NCBI RefSeq assembly: GCF_004327985.1
Contig: NZ_SJDL01000021.1
Location: forward strand, 23,612-87,611
Length of the DNA stretch: 64,000 nt
From: Marinobacter halodurans
GTDB taxonomy: Bacteria > Pseudomonadota > Gammaproteobacteria > Pseudomonadales > Oleiphilaceae
Direction of reading: 5' to 3'
How positions within the stretch are numbered: position 1 is the first letter of the stretch; every line of letters begins with the position of its first letter. The notes under the pieces are model-generated. The model saw only the letters and a list, made by a program, of their open reading frames with translations. It did not search any database and was not told where the DNA came from. Below, piece by piece: positions 1 to 14,173 of the stretch. Position numbers and translations under genes: made by a program.

Positions 1-2421
1 GTTCCGGTCGGGCCGGGGCGAGGTTCGGGCGCCGGCTCGCTGGTGGCCTACGCCCAGCAGATCACCGACCTGGACCCGCTGGAGTATGACCTGCTGTTCG
101 AGCGCTTCCTGAACCCGGAGCGGGTGTCCATGCCCGACTTCGACGTCGATTTCTGTATGGAAGGCCGTGACCGGGTCATCGACTACGTGGCCGAGAAGTA
201 TGGTCGGGCGGCGGTCTCCCAGATCATCACCTTCGGTACCATGGCTGCCAAGGCGGTGGTACGTGACGTGGCGCGGGTGCAGGGCAAGTCCTATGGCCTG
301 GCGGACAAGCTGTCCAAGCTGATTCCGTTCGAGGTGGGCATGACCCTGAACAAGGCCATCGAGCAGGAAGAGCAGTTGCGGGATTTCCTGGCCCAGGATG
401 AGGAAGCCCAGGAAATCTGGGAAATGGCCCTCAAGCTCGAGGGTGTCTGCCGGAACGCCGGCAAGCACGCCGGGGGCGTGGTGATCGCGCCCACCAAGAT
501 TACCGACTTCTCGCCACTCTACTGCGATGACGAGGGCGGCTCGCCGGTCACCCAGTTCGACAAGGGCGACGTCGAGGACGCCGGGCTGGTCAAGTTCGAC
601 TTCCTGGGGCTGCGGACCCTGACGATCATCAACTGGGCCCTGGAGATGATCAATCCCAAGCGGGAGAAGCAGGGCCAGGCACCGCTGGATATCGGCAAGA
701 TTCCGTTGGACGACGTGCGGTCGTTCGACATGCTGAAGAAGGCGGAAACCACGGCGGTCTTCCAACTGGAATCCCGCGGCATGAAGGACCTGATCCGCCG
801 CCTGCAGCCGGACTGCCTGGAAGACATGATCGCCCTCGTGGCCCTGTTCCGTCCCGGTCCGCTGCAATCGGGCATGGTGGACGACTTCATCGACCGGAAG
901 CACGGACGCCAGCCGCTGTCCTATCCGCACCCGGACTATCAATACGAAGGCCTGAAGCCGGTACTGGAGCCCACCTACGGCGTCATCCTCTACCAGGAAC
1001 AGGTCATGCAGATTGCCCAGGTGATGGCCGGTTACACCCTGGGTAACGCCGACATGCTGCGCCGGGCCATGGGTAAGAAAAAGCCTGAGGAGATGGCGAA
1101 GCAGAAGCAGTTCTTCCTGGAAGGCTGTGAGAACAACGGCATTGAGAAGACCCTGGCCGAGAACATCTTCGACCTGGTGGAAAAATTCGCCGGTTACGGT
1201 TTCAACAAATCGCACTCTGCCGCCTACGCGTTCGTGTCTTACCAGACGCTGTGGCTCAAGGCGCATTACACCGCCGAATTCATGGCTGCGGTACTGACCG
1301 CCGATATGCAGAACACCGACAAGGTGGTGACGCTGGTCGAGGAGTGCCGCAGCCTGAAGCTGGACCTGGTCCTGCCGGACGTCAGCACCTCGGAGTACAC
1401 CTTTACGGTGAACGAAGAGGGGCAGGTGGTTTATGGCCTGGGGGCCATTAAAGGTCTGGGTGAAGGGCCGATCCAGAGTATTGTCGAGGCGCGCAGGGAA
1501 GGCGGTGCGTTCAAGGATATGTTCGATTTCTGCAAGCGTGTCGATCTCAAGCGGGTCAACAAGCGCGCGATCGAGGCCCTGATCCGTGCCGGTGCCATGG
1601 ACAAGCTCGGCCCGGGCCGGGCGCAGATGATGGCCAGCATCGAGAAAGCGGTGCAACAGGCCGGCCAGCAGTCCCGCAACGAGTCCGTGGGCATGGTGGA
1701 CATGTTCGGGGAAACCCTGGACGGCACCGATTGCGACCCGTTCGAGGAAGTCCGCAATGTGCGGGAATGGCCGGAGAAAGAGCGCCTCAAGGGCGAGAAG
1801 GATACCCTGGGCCTGTACCTGACCGGTCATCCGTTTGACGAATACGAGAAGGAAGTCCGCCGGTTTGCCCGCCAGTCCATCGCCGACCTCAAGCCGGGCA
1901 AGGCGCCACAGCGCGTGGCCGGCCTGGTCGTGGCCATGCGTACCATGAGGAACAAGCGGGGGCAGACCATGGCGTTTATCACCCTGGACGACCGGTCCGC
2001 CCGCATCGAGGCGACGCTGTTCTCCGAGACCTTCAACGACAACCGGGAACTGTTGCAGTCCGACGAAGTGGTGGTGGTGGACGGCACCGTCAGTCATGAC
2101 GATTATTCCGGTGCCCTGAAGATGCGGGTCAGCGATGTGATGGACGTGGCGACGGCCCGGCAGCGCTACAGCCGGGGCCTGCAGATGTCGCTCTCCGCCT
2201 CCCAGTTGGGCAATGGCCTGCTGGACAAACTGGACCGCACACTGCAGCCTCACCGGGGGCGCGAGGGGACCGGCTGCCCAGTGTGGATCAACTACCAGAG
2301 CGACGAGGCCCGCACCCGGATTCAACTGGGTGAAACCTGGCGGGTCCAGCCCAACGACGATTTGCTGCTAAACTTGCGACATCTTGTCGGCGACCAGGCG
2401 GTGGAACTGGTTTACGACTAA
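1..2421 (+). CDS. dnaE: DNA polymerase III alpha subunit (5' end outside window)
   Basis: Catalytic subunit of the replicative DNA polymerase. The frame is open from base 1, so the true start and the N-terminal PHP region, about 355 residues by comparison with E. coli, lie upstream. The visible 806 residues begin in the conserved [12 protein letters not shown] stretch. The PDFDVDF motif gives catalytic Asp46 and Asp48 (E. coli D401 and D403). Asp200 in [10 protein letters not shown] matches the third catalytic Asp, D555. A VDMFG segment resembles the beta-clamp-binding motif, and an OB-fold region follows near the C-terminus. The order dnaE-accA-tilS-pyrG is conserved in related gammaproteobacteria. 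The stop codon is intact and no frameshift is seen. Confidence 0.98.
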   Translation, partial: VPVGPGRGSGAGSLVAYAQQITDLDPLEYDLLFERFLNPERVSMPDFDVDFCMEGRDRVIDYVAEKYGRAAVSQIITFGTMAAKAVVRDVARVQGKSYGLADKLSKLIPFEVGMTLNKAIEQEEQLRDFLAQDEEAQEIWEMALKLEGVCRNAGKHAGGVVIAPTKITDFSPLYCDDEGGSPVTQFDKGDVEDAGLVKFDFLGLRTLTIINWALEMINPKREKQGQAPLDIGKIPLDDVRSFDMLKKAETTAVFQLESRGMKDLIRRLQPDCLEDMIALVALFRPGPLQSGMVDDFIDRKHGRQPLSYPHPDYQYEGLKPVLEPTYGVILYQEQVMQIAQVMAGYTLGNADMLRRAMGKKKPEEMAKQKQFFLEGCENNGIEKTLAENIFDLVEKFAGYGFNKSHSAAYAFVSYQTLWLKAHYTAEFMAAVLTADMQNTDKVVTLVEECRSLKLDLVLPDVSTSEYTFTVNEEGQVVYGLGAIKGLGEGPIQSIVEARREGGAFKDMFDFCKRVDLKRVNKRAIEALIRAGAMDKLGPGRAQMMASIEKAVQQAGQQSRNESVGMVDMFGETLDGTDCDPFEEVRNVREWPEKERLKGEKDTLGLYLTGHPFDEYEKEVRRFARQSIADLKPGKAPQRVAGLVVAMRTMRNKRGQTMAFITLDDRSARIEATLFSETFNDNRELLQSDEVVVVDGTVSHDDYSGALKMRVSDVMDVATARQRYSRGLQMSLSASQLGNGLLDKLDRTLQPHRGREGTGCPVWINYQSDEARTRIQLGETWRVQPNDDLLLNLRHLVGDQAVELVYD

Positions 2422-2433
2422 TGTGTATAGCGC

Positions 2434-2476
2434 AAGCGGGTTCGGACGAGCCGGGTTATACCAATGTCCGCTTTTT
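2434..2476 (+). terminator. weak possible terminator after dnaE
   Basis: AAGCGG at 2434 can pair with CCGCTT at 2468, which runs into a T-tract ending at 2476. The loop is long (28 nt), so the structure is weak. It lies in the 153-bp gap between dnaE and accA, which otherwise shows only the accA ribosome binding site (GGAAG near 2567). Confidence 0.3.
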
Positions 2477-2574
2477 ATAGGCATTCGGGCCTGTTAGGTT
2501 CCCTACATGACACTGGAATGGGTGTCCCGATACCGGTTTAGACGGGACACGAGAGCCAACGACGACGGAAGATC

Positions 2575-3528
2575 ATGAATCCCAACTACCTGGATTTCGA
2601 ACAGCCTATTGCCGACCTGGAAGCCAAGATCGAAGAGCTGCGCCTGGTTGGTAACGACAGCGAACTGAACATCACCGACGAAATCAGTCGCCTCAAGAAC
2701 AAGAGCGTCAGCCTTACGGAGAACATCTTCTCCAGCCTGACGTCCTGGGACATCGCCCGGCTGGCGCGTCATCCCCGGCGCCCGTACACGCTGGACTACA
2801 TCGAGATGATGCTCGACGATTTCGATGAGTTCCACGGTGACCGCAAGTACGCCGACGACCTCTCGATCGTGGGTGGTACGGCTCGGCTTGACGGCCAGCC
2901 GGTGATGGTCATCGGTCATCAGAAGGGACGTGAAGTCAAGGACAAGGTCAAGCGCAATTTCGGGATGCCCCGGCCGGAGGGCTACCGTAAGGCCCTGCGT
3001 CTTATGGAGATGGCCGAGCGCTTCCGCATGCCGATCCTGACCTTTATCGACACGCCGGGCGCCTACCCGGGCATCGGTGCCGAAGAGCGGGGCCAGAGTG
3101 AAGCCATCGCCTACAACCTGGCGGTGATGTCGCGCCTGAAGACCCCGGTGATCGCCACGGTGATCGGCGAGGGTGGTTCCGGCGGGGCGCTGGCCATCGG
3201 TGTCTGTGACCGCCTCTACATGCTCCAGTATTCCACGTACTCGGTGATTTCACCGGAAGGCTGCGCCTCCATTCTCTGGAAGAGCGCCGAGTACGCCGCC
3301 CAGGCTGCCGAGGCCATGGGGGTAACGGCCAGCCGGTTGAAGGAACTCAACCTGGCGGACGTAGTGATTCCCGAGCCGCTGGGAGGCGCCCATCGCTCGC
3401 CGGAAGAGATGGCGAAAGCGCTCAAGGCCCAGTTGAAATCCGGCCTGGCCGAACTGTGTGCGCTGGAAACGGACGACCTGGTCGATCAGCGCTATGAGCG
3501 CCTGACCGCCTATGACTCCGGCCGGTAA
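2575..3528 (+). CDS. accA: acetyl-CoA carboxylase carboxyltransferase, alpha subunit
   Basis: With AccD it forms the cytoplasmic carboxyltransferase that moves CO2 from carboxybiotin to acetyl-CoA, giving malonyl-CoA for fatty acid synthesis. At 317 residues it is the usual length (E. coli 319). It carries the crotonase-fold signatures [15 protein letters not shown] and [15 protein letters not shown]. The N-terminal part ([19 protein letters not shown]) is typical of the family. The ATG has a GGAAG ribosome binding site eight bases upstream. The 3' end overlaps the proposed tilS start by 17 bp, so the two are probably translationally coupled. Confidence 0.97.
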   Translation: MNPNYLDFEQPIADLEAKIEELRLVGNDSELNITDEISRLKNKSVSLTENIFSSLTSWDIARLARHPRRPYTLDYIEMMLDDFDEFHGDRKYADDLSIVGGTARLDGQPVMVIGHQKGREVKDKVKRNFGMPRPEGYRKALRLMEMAERFRMPILTFIDTPGAYPGIGAEERGQSEAIAYNLAVMSRLKTPVIATVIGEGGSGGALAIGVCDRLYMLQYSTYSVISPEGCASILWKSAEYAAQAAEAMGVTASRLKELNLADVVIPEPLGGAHRSPEEMAKALKAQLKSGLAELCALETDDLVDQRYERLTAYDSGR

Positions 3529-4834
3529 CCGGCTCGATCCTTCGACATGGCCTGCGGCATTGCGGCAGGCCATGTCATCCCTCCCCGACTCTTCACGCAT
3601 GGTGGTTGCCCTCAGCGGTGGCCTGGATTCCGTTTTCCTCCTGAATGCAGCGGCATCCTGGTTTGCCGATCGTGACGACTGTACCGTCAGTGCCTTGCAT
3701 GTGAACCACCAACTGCAGCCAGCGGCCCGGGATATGGCGGAGTACAGCCGGTTGGCCTGTGACGCCCTGGGTGTGCAACTGGTGCAGGTTCGTGTGGACG
3801 TCAGCGATGGCGACAGTATCGAGAACGAAGCCCGCAAGGCCCGTTACCGGGCGTTCGAGCAGCACCTTCAGCCGGACGACTGCCTGTTGATGGCCCATCA
3901 TGCGGACGACCAGGCTGAAACCGTGTTGTTTCGCCTGGTACGGGGCAGCGGTGTGCGGGGCCTGGCCGGCATGCCGCAGAGCCGCGAACTGGGAGCGGGG
4001 CACCTGTGTCGCCCGCTGTTGGGGCTGGAGCGGCGTGACATCGAGGCACTTGCCGGGTCATGGGGGCTGCAATGGTTCGACGATCCCACCAATGCGGAAA
4101 CCGGCTTCGATCGCAACTATCTCCGGCACCAGGTACTGGCACCGCTGGTGCACCGCTGGCCGGGAGTGCTCGGCAGTATTGGCCGGGCGGCCCGGCAATG
4201 CGATGAAGCCAGCCAACTGACGGCCCGTCTGGCGGCCTTGCAGCGCCGGGAGATCGAGGACGGCCAGGGGCGCCTGTCGGTCTCCGGGCTGGTCGCGCTG
4301 GATGATCTGCCGGCACAGAAAAATCTGCTACGCTGGTGGTTGATTGATTGCGGATACGAACCACCGCCGGCGGCCCGGTTGGAGCAGGCCCTTACCGATT
4401 TGCTGTACGCCGGGCAGGACCGGGAGCCGGAGTTGCGTGGCGAGGGCTATCACCTCCGGCGCTACCGGGAGCGGCTGTATTGCCTGCGCGACAAATTCGA
4501 TGAGCCGGTGTCTCCCGCGACCTGGGTCACCAGTGAGCGTTTGTCCTGGGCCGGCGGCGAAGTCAGGGCGATCGGGGGCGGGCGTTGCCTGACCCTGACC
4601 GTGACGGCACGGGCCGGCGGTGAACGTCTTCGGCCCGTACCGGGTGGCCCCAGCCGGCCACTGAAGAAATGGCTGCAGGAGCAGGGCGTGCCGCCCTGGG
4701 AGCGGGACCGTATCCCGCTGATCTGGCAGGACGGAGAACTGATGGCTGTCGGCGATCTGTGGGTTTCCCCTACACTTGTGGAGGCCACTGGCGTCGCGTC
4801 ATGGCGGATTGTCTGGGAGCGGGATTGTCGTTGA
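3512..4834 (+). CDS. tilS: tRNA(Ile)-lysidine synthetase
   Basis: Uses ATP and lysine to convert C34 of the CAU-anticodon tRNA-Ile into lysidine, so that it reads AUA. The PP-loop motif SGGLDS lies at residues 35-40 of the 440-residue product. [21 protein letters not shown] is a second family signature. The C-terminal third ([13 protein letters not shown] followed by [21 protein letters not shown]) is the TilS C-terminal domain. The ATG used lies inside the accA 3' end. An internal ATG at residue 21 or 30 would still keep the PP-loop, so the exact start is uncertain. Confidence 0.95.
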   Translation: MTPAGNRLDPSTWPAALRQAMSSLPDSSRMVVALSGGLDSVFLLNAAASWFADRDDCTVSALHVNHQLQPAARDMAEYSRLACDALGVQLVQVRVDVSDGDSIENEARKARYRAFEQHLQPDDCLLMAHHADDQAETVLFRLVRGSGVRGLAGMPQSRELGAGHLCRPLLGLERRDIEALAGSWGLQWFDDPTNAETGFDRNYLRHQVLAPLVHRWPGVLGSIGRAARQCDEASQLTARLAALQRREIEDGQGRLSVSGLVALDDLPAQKNLLRWWLIDCGYEPPPAARLEQALTDLLYAGQDREPELRGEGYHLRRYRERLYCLRDKFDEPVSPATWVTSERLSWAGGEVRAIGGGRCLTLTVTARAGGERLRPVPGGPSRPLKKWLQEQGVPPWERDRIPLIWQDGELMAVGDLWVSPTLVEATGVASWRIVWERDCR

Positions 4835-4879
4835 GTAAGCGGGGGCCTTCTGGTATTCTGGCGTCCCATCTTGAGATGA

Positions 4880-7467
<2,588 letters not shown>

Positions 7468-7520
7468 TATTTCCCAATCCTGAATTTTCCAATTCCGATA
7501 AATCTAAATTCTGGAGATAA

Positions 7521-8819
<1,299 letters not shown>

Positions 8820-9000
8820 GCTGGCGGCACAGCGCCCGGCCAGACCGGTTACCGGGCGTGTTGCACAGGAAGGCTCAGGTGTAAAATCTGGGCCTTTTTG
8901 TCAGATCAGGCCAGGTTGGGCCGTGCATCTTTATTTTTGCGTGGTTCCGTAATCGCGCCTGGCTGATTTTTAGGCTAGACTTCGGTGGAAGTTCATAATG

Positions 9001-9026
9001 CAGCGCGCTGATTGTGCGCTGTTTTT
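9001..9026 (+). terminator. intrinsic terminator-like hairpin after eno
   Basis: CAGCGC at 9001 pairs with GCGCTG at 9016 and is followed directly by TTTTT. It lies just 20 bp before the ftsB start. A second, T-less hairpin (CGCCCGG at 8833 with CCGGGCG at 8852) lies right after the eno stop. Together they suggest that eno transcripts are attenuated before ftsB. Confidence 0.5.
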
Positions 9027-9046
9027 GTCTCTATCAGGGTTTGTTC

Positions 9047-9319
9047 ATGAAAGTGTTGTGGGCTGTCATGGCTGTATTCATCGTTCTTCTGCAGGCGCGC
9101 CTGTGGATCGGCGAGGGCAGTTTTGCGCAAGTCTGGCAGCTGCAGCAGAAGATTGAAGCCCAGAAAGCCGAGAATGGCACGCTGGCGGATCGCAACGAAC
9201 GACTCTATGCCGAAGTGCGCAACCTGCGCAGCGGCAAGGGCGCGATCGAAGAGCGCGCGCGCATGAATCTCGGCCTGATTCGCGAAGATGAAACCTTCTT
9301 CCTGGTGGTCGATCCCTGA
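9047..9319 (+). CDS. ftsB: cell division protein FtsB
   Basis: Small bitopic divisome protein that forms the FtsQLB complex controlling septal peptidoglycan synthesis. The 90-residue product has a short N-terminal membrane segment (about residues 3-21), then a coiled coil (LQQKIEAQKAENGTLADRN) and the conserved ARMNLGLIREDETFF tail. I placed the start at the ATG at 9047, which puts the membrane helix at the N-terminus as in other FtsB proteins. An upstream in-frame codon at 9014 falls inside the terminator hairpin. Position after eno and before ispD is conserved. Confidence 0.93.
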   Translation: MKVLWAVMAVFIVLLQARLWIGEGSFAQVWQLQQKIEAQKAENGTLADRNERLYAEVRNLRSGKGAIEERARMNLGLIREDETFFLVVDP

Positions 9320-9348
9320 TCTTCAACCGGGCCCCTTCGGATAGTTCC

Positions 9349-10056
9349 ATGACGCAACGGCAATACTGGCTTGTGGTTCCTGCCGCGGGCATCGGGCAGC
9401 GCATGCAGGCCGACCGCCCGAAGCAGTATCTGCAACTCAGGCAGCGCTATATTCTGGATATCACCCTGTCCCGTCTTTTGGACACCGGCCTGTTTGCGGG
9501 GGCCATGGTGCCTCTGCATCCTGACGACCGCTGGTTCGTCGGCAGTGACAGCGCCTCTGACGCCCGCATCCTCACCTGTACCGGCGGCGGCGACCGTTCC
9601 GACTCCGTTCTGTCCGGGCTGGATGCACTGGCCGGCAGGTTGTCCGATGACGACTGGGTGCTGGTTCATGATGTGGCTCGTCCCTGTGTCGCGGCCGAGG
9701 ATATCCGGCGGCTGATTGTCGGCCTGGGGGAGGGCGATATCGGGGGGCTGCTGGCGGCGCCGGTCTCGGATACCATCAAGCGTCAGGCTGCTGACGCCGA
9801 CTCGGTCTCGGAGACGGTCGATCGCCGCGCCCTGTGGCGTGCCTTTACGCCCCAGCAATTCCGCTATGGCCTGCTGCGCACCGCACTTGGGCGGGCCCGG
9901 GATCGCGGGGTTGCGGTGACCGACGAATCGTCGGCCCTGGAGGCCATGGGATACGCACCGAAGCTGGTCCGCGGCCGGACCGACAACATCAAGATTACCG
10001 TGCCCGAGGACCTTCCGCTGGCGGGCTGGATACTGGATCAACTGGAACACAAATGA
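9349..10056 (+). CDS. ispD: 2-C-methyl-D-erythritol 4-phosphate cytidylyltransferase
   Basis: Third step of the MEP isoprenoid pathway: joins CTP and methylerythritol phosphate to give CDP-ME. The 235-residue protein begins with the nucleotide-binding motif [18 protein letters not shown] and carries VHDVARPCV and the C-terminal signature [11 protein letters not shown]. Its stop overlaps the ATG codons of ispF, which fits translational coupling with the later pathway enzyme. Confidence 0.97.
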   Translation: MTQRQYWLVVPAAGIGQRMQADRPKQYLQLRQRYILDITLSRLLDTGLFAGAMVPLHPDDRWFVGSDSASDARILTCTGGGDRSDSVLSGLDALAGRLSDDDWVLVHDVARPCVAAEDIRRLIVGLGEGDIGGLLAAPVSDTIKRQAADADSVSETVDRRALWRAFTPQQFRYGLLRTALGRARDRGVAVTDESSALEAMGYAPKLVRGRTDNIKITVPEDLPLAGWILDQLEHK

Positions 10057-10535
10057 TGCGAATCGGACAGGGCTACGACGTCCATGCCTTCTGTGAGGGC
10101 GACCATGTGATGATCGGCGGTGTGCGGATTCCCCATGGCCAGGGCGTCAGGGCGCACTCCGACGGCGACGTCCTGCTGCACGCGGTGGCAGACGCGCTGC
10201 TCGGTGCTGCGGCGTTGGGCGATATTGGGCACTTCTTCCCGGATACGGAGGCCCAATGGCAGGGCGCTGACAGCCGCGAGCTGTTGCGGTCCGTCTACCG
10301 GGCCGTCCGGGAAGCCGGCTTCCGCGTGGCCAACGTCGACAGCACGATCATAGCCCAGAAGCCCAGGATGGCGCCGCATATCGCGCAAATGCGTGAATGT
10401 ATCGCCGCCGACCTGGAGGTGCCCGTTTCGACGGTCAGCGTCAAGGCTACCACCACCGAGAAACTGGGATTCACCGGGCGTGAAGAGGGCATCGCGTGTC
10501 AGGCCATCTGCCTGTTGCTGGATGGCCCCCAATGA
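10056..10535 (+). CDS. ispF: 2-C-methyl-D-erythritol 2,4-cyclodiphosphate synthase
   Basis: Fifth MEP pathway step: cyclises CDP-ME 2-phosphate to MEcPP. The 159-residue length equals that of E. coli IspF. The metal ligands are in GYDVHAF near the start and in [13 protein letters not shown] (Asp-x-His plus a further His). [12 protein letters not shown] is the C-terminal signature. Two adjacent ATGs occur at 10053 and 10056; I chose the second because family members begin MRIGxGYDVH. The stop overlaps the truD start. Confidence 0.97.
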   Translation: MRIGQGYDVHAFCEGDHVMIGGVRIPHGQGVRAHSDGDVLLHAVADALLGAAALGDIGHFFPDTEAQWQGADSRELLRSVYRAVREAGFRVANVDSTIIAQKPRMAPHIAQMRECIAADLEVPVSTVSVKATTTEKLGFTGREEGIACQAICLLLDGPQ

Positions 10536-11515
10536 GTCACTGGCGTCTCGATTGGCCATCCGCGTCAGGGCCCCGGTTGGGTACTGCGGTGATGCGGTCG
10601 CAGCCGGAGGATTTCCAGGTCGTGGAGGAGATGGCCTCTCCTTTTTCGGGAGAGGGCGAGCATCTGTGCCTGTTCCTGGAAAAGCGGGGCGACAATACGG
10701 AGTACGTGGCCCGTCAGCTTGCTTCCATGACGGGTATCCGGCCCTTCGATGTCGGCTTTTGCGGCCTCAAGGACCGGCATGCCGTGACCCGTCAATGGTT
10801 CAGCCTCTATCGCCCGGGCCGGACAGACGACACCGGGCTGGTGGAGGCGATTGGTGAGCACTGGGTGGTCCTGGAGCAATCCCGTCACCAGCGCAAGCTG
10901 CGGCGCGGTGATCACGTCGGCAACCGTTTCCGGCTGACGCTGCGCGATGTGACGGCACCAGGGGCCGCGCTGGATGAGCGGCTTGCGGCCATCCGCGCGG
11001 GCGGGATTCCCAACTATTTTGGCCCGCAGCGATTCGGCCGTGACGGCAATAACCTGTCACAGGCCGTCGCGCAGGGTGATCGGCCACGACGCGGGCGCAA
11101 TTTCAAGGCGGGTATGGCCTTTTCAGCCGCCCGGTCATGGCTGTTTAATGAAGTTCTGGCAGAACGGGTGGCGCGGGGCGACTGGGGCCGTCTCCTGGAT
11201 GGCGATCCCTGGTCGTCCGAGCCCTCCGGCCCGCTTTGGGGGGACGGCGGCACCCAGGCCACGGGTGAGCTGGAGGCGATCGAACGGGCCGTGGTTGCCC
11301 GGCATCCGGATATGGCGGCGGTGTTTGCCAGCACCCGGATGAAGCCCGAGCGCCGTCCATTGATGCTGCCGATTTCCGGACTGGACTGGAACTGGCCCGG
11401 GCCAGACTGCCTGCAGCTGGATTTCCGTTTGGCCCCGGGCGGTTTTGCCACGGCCCTGGTAGCCGAAATTCTCGACACTGTTGCTGGCGGGAGCGATGCA
11501 AACCCGGCATCATAG
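10532..11515 (+). CDS. truD: tRNA pseudouridine(13) synthase
   Basis: Makes pseudouridine at position 13 of tRNA-Glu. The 327-residue product starts at an ATG overlapping the ispF stop (ATGA). The catalytic motif [14 protein letters not shown] places the nucleophilic aspartate at residue 81 (E. coli D80). [15 protein letters not shown] and a C-terminal [15 protein letters not shown] support the family. The ispF-truD-surE order is typical of gammaproteobacteria. Confidence 0.96.
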   Translation: MSHWRLDWPSASGPRLGTAVMRSQPEDFQVVEEMASPFSGEGEHLCLFLEKRGDNTEYVARQLASMTGIRPFDVGFCGLKDRHAVTRQWFSLYRPGRTDDTGLVEAIGEHWVVLEQSRHQRKLRRGDHVGNRFRLTLRDVTAPGAALDERLAAIRAGGIPNYFGPQRFGRDGNNLSQAVAQGDRPRRGRNFKAGMAFSAARSWLFNEVLAERVARGDWGRLLDGDPWSSEPSGPLWGDGGTQATGELEAIERAVVARHPDMAAVFASTRMKPERRPLMLPISGLDWNWPGPDCLQLDFRLAPGGFATALVAEILDTVAGGSDANPAS

Positions 11516-11595
11516 TCGGTTGACATCCATACTCCTGCCATCGGTTTGAATGCGGACCGGTGACTTTGGCGGCAGGCAATGATACGGAGACTGAA

Positions 11596-12345
11596 GTGCG
11601 GATTTTGCTGGCGAATGATGACGGTGTTCATTCTCCGGGGCTGAAGGTTCTTTACGAAGGGCTCCGGGGACTCGGTGAACTCAGTGTGGTGGCCCCTGAC
11701 CGCGATCACAGCGGTGCAAGCAACTCCCTGACACTGAATCGCCCATTGACGGTCGAGACCCATCCCCAGGGGTTCCTGTCGGTGGACGGTACGCCGACGG
11801 ACTGCGTCCACCTGGCCGTGAACGGGCTGTTCGACCGCCCGTTCGACCGGGTTGTTTCAGGCATCAACACCCACGCCAATCTCGGCGACGACGTGATTTA
11901 CTCCGGGACGGTCGCTGCCGCCACGGAAGGGCGGTCGCTGGGGTTGCCGGCGATTGCCGTCTCCCTGGTAAACGATGGGCACTTCCACTATGAAACGGCG
12001 GCGCGCGCCGTACGTATGCTGGTGGAAAAGGAAGCGACCCTGGCCCTGGGGCCGCGCTGTCTTCTGAACGTGAACGTCCCGGATGTACCCTGGGACGAGC
12101 TGGCCGGCTTCCAGGTGACGCGCCTGGGGCATCGTGGGCGTGGCGAGCCTGCCATTCCAATGACCTGCCCGCGGGGCAAGAAACGCTACTGGATCGGTGC
12201 GGCCGGTGCCGGCGACGATGCCGGTCCGGGAACGGATTTTTACGCGGTCCGTCACAACTACGTCTCGATCACACCGATCCAGGTGGATATGACGCGTCAT
12301 GAGGCCCTGGATTCGTTGCGTCACTGGCTGGAGGCGGACGACTGA
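11596..12345 (+). CDS. surE: 5'/3'-nucleotidase SurE
   Basis: Metal-dependent phosphatase acting on nucleoside monophosphates, linked to stationary-phase survival. The start is a GTG giving [16 protein letters not shown]; the metal-binding pair Asp8-Asp9 sits in NDDG. A GGAG ribosome binding site lies 6 nt upstream, whereas the upstream in-frame GTG at 11560 would add 12 residues that do not fit the family. [12 protein letters not shown] and [19 protein letters not shown] are further active-site segments. The product has 249 residues (E. coli 253). Its stop overlaps a possible pcm start. Confidence 0.96.
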   Translation: MRILLANDDGVHSPGLKVLYEGLRGLGELSVVAPDRDHSGASNSLTLNRPLTVETHPQGFLSVDGTPTDCVHLAVNGLFDRPFDRVVSGINTHANLGDDVIYSGTVAAATEGRSLGLPAIAVSLVNDGHFHYETAARAVRMLVEKEATLALGPRCLLNVNVPDVPWDELAGFQVTRLGHRGRGEPAIPMTCPRGKKRYWIGAAGAGDDAGPGTDFYAVRHNYVSITPIQVDMTRHEALDSLRHWLEADD

Positions 12346-12371
12346 TGGTGGCAGAACTGCAGGGGATCGGT

Positions 12372-13001
12372 ATGACATCCCGTCGGACCCGAATGAGACT
12401 GATCCAGCGCCTGCGGGAGTCGGGCATCCGGGATGAGCGGGTGCTGACCGCGTTGTCGGAGACGCCACGCCATATCTTTCTGGACGAGGCGCTGGCTCAC
12501 CGAGCCTACGAGGACACGGCATTGCCCATCGGCTACCAGCAGACCCTTTCCCAGCCGTACATCGTGGCCCGCATGACCGAAGTCCTGATGGAGCATGCCC
12601 CGTCGCGGGTCCTGGAACTGGGAACCGGATCCGGGTACCAGGCCGCTGTCCTGGCGCAGCTGGTTGACGAAGTGTTCAGCGTCGAGCGGATTAACCCGCT
12701 GCTCAACAAGGCGCGTGAGCGCATGCGGACGCTCAGGTTGCGTAATACCAACCTGCGGCTCGCCGGCGACGTGATAGGCTGGCCCGAGCAGGCGCCTTTC
12801 GATGGCATTATCGTGACCGCGGCGCCGGCCTCCTTGCCGGATGAACTGCTGTCTCAACTGGCCGATGGCGGTGTCATGGTGGTACCCATTGGAGAGGCCT
12901 CCCAGATCCTGACGAAAATCATCCGCCAGGGTGACGATTATGAGGTTACCGAACTGGAACCGGTTCGCTTCGTGCCACTGCTGGGTGGGGTGGTCCGATG
13001 A
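12372..13001 (+). CDS. pcm: protein-L-isoaspartate O-methyltransferase
   Basis: Repairs isoaspartyl residues in ageing proteins by S-adenosylmethionine-dependent methylation. The SAM-binding motif is LELGTGSGYQAAVLAQL. ALPIGYQQTLSQPYIVARMTE and IIVTAAPASLP are family signatures. I chose the ATG at 12372 (MTSRRTRMRLIQRL, with AGGGGA 5 nt upstream, 209 residues) because relatives start this way. An ATG at 12345, overlapping the surE stop and with its own GGAGG site, would add nine residues and cannot be excluded. Confidence 0.94.
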   Translation: MTSRRTRMRLIQRLRESGIRDERVLTALSETPRHIFLDEALAHRAYEDTALPIGYQQTLSQPYIVARMTEVLMEHAPSRVLELGTGSGYQAAVLAQLVDEVFSVERINPLLNKARERMRTLRLRNTNLRLAGDVIGWPEQAPFDGIIVTAAPASLPDELLSQLADGGVMVVPIGEASQILTKIIRQGDDYEVTELEPVRFVPLLGGVVR

Positions 13002-13963
13002 GCGGTAAGCAGCATGCTTCGCCCGAGCGCCATCACCCGGCTGCGATCTTCCTGCGGGGATTGGCCATGGGCGCAGCCGATGTGGTGCCGGGCGTTTCCG
13101 GCGGCACGATCGCGTTTATTACCGGTATTTACGAGCGCCTTCTTAACGCGATCGGTGCTTTTCCGGGCGCGTTGACCGGGGAACTGCTCCGCGGGCGCGT
13201 GGGGGCTTTCTGGGCGCGGATGGACGGTACCTTCCTGGCGTTGTTGTTCGGGGGGATCCTTGTCAGCATCGTCACGCTGTCCGGCGCGATTCGTTTTGCA
13301 CTCTCCCACTATCCGGTGTTGCTCTGGAGTTTCTTCTTTGGCCTGATCCTGGCGTCGGCGTGGCACGTGGGGCGTGAGATCGGCCGCTGGGGGATCGGGC
13401 AGTTCCTGCTTCTCGCGATCGGGGCGGTAGCGGCCTGGCTTGTTACCCAGATGTCGCCGGGCGAAGCCCCGGTGACCTACTGGACGCTTTTCGGATCCGG
13501 CGCCCTGGCCATCTGCGCGATGATCCTGCCGGGGATTTCCGGCAGTTTTATCCTGTTGATGATCGGCATGTACGGGCCGATCCTGACCGCCGTTAACGAA
13601 TGGCAACTGGACCGTCTTGGACTGTTTGTGACAGGTTGCATTATCGGGCTACTGTCCATTGCGCAACTGCTGTCATGGGCTTTCCGTCGCTATCGGGATG
13701 GCATGCTCGCGCTTTTGACCGGTTTCATGCTGGGGGCGTTGAGCAAGGTCTGGCCCTGGAAAGAGGCTGTCAGTTGGCGTATCAACAGCCATGGCGAGCG
13801 GGTTCCGCTGGAAGAGATCAACCTGTTGCCCGGCACATACGCCAATGTGACCGGAGAGTCGTCCGCACTGATGATGGCGATTGGCCTGGCTATCCTTGGA
13901 GCGATCGTCGTCCTGGGTCTGGAGTGGTTTGGCCGGATGCGACAGTCTCGCGCGACGGTGTGA
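12998..13963 (+). CDS. DUF368 membrane protein, probable polyprenyl-phosphate transporter
   Basis: A 321-residue polytopic inner-membrane protein with roughly eight hydrophobic segments. The N-terminal signature GLAMGAADVVPGVSGGTIAF and a second inverted-style motif, LPGISGSFILLMIGMY, define DUF368. Members of this family (PopT-type) have been reported to return undecaprenyl phosphate across the cytoplasmic membrane, so a role in recycling the cell-wall lipid carrier is likely here, by family only. The ATG overlaps the pcm stop (ATGA), placing it in the surE-pcm-nlpD-rpoS stress cluster. Confidence 0.88.
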   Translation: MSGKQHASPERHHPAAIFLRGLAMGAADVVPGVSGGTIAFITGIYERLLNAIGAFPGALTGELLRGRVGAFWARMDGTFLALLFGGILVSIVTLSGAIRFALSHYPVLLWSFFFGLILASAWHVGREIGRWGIGQFLLLAIGAVAAWLVTQMSPGEAPVTYWTLFGSGALAICAMILPGISGSFILLMIGMYGPILTAVNEWQLDRLGLFVTGCIIGLLSIAQLLSWAFRRYRDGMLALLTGFMLGALSKVWPWKEAVSWRINSHGERVPLEEINLLPGTYANVTGESSALMMAIGLAILGAIVVLGLEWFGRMRQSRATV

Positions 13964-14173
13964 CCCGGTCGTGTTTCGGGCAGGATGGTGTTCCCTGTCA
14001 CAACAAAAGTGTGAACCTGTTACTTTTCGTGTTACCGATCGGAACACCTTTGAAGATTAAGTAACTTTAATTTGTTTAAAAAATATGCAATGAATTAGTG
14101 ACTTATATTGCATTCTTCAGGGAGTGCACTATTTTTCATACCAATTCGAAATAAAAAAGAAGCTGTTATTTCC

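Noticed and set aside
9014..9046. N-terminal extension of ftsB
   Set aside because: The added codons overlap the terminator hairpin and do not resemble FtsB, which starts directly with the membrane helix.
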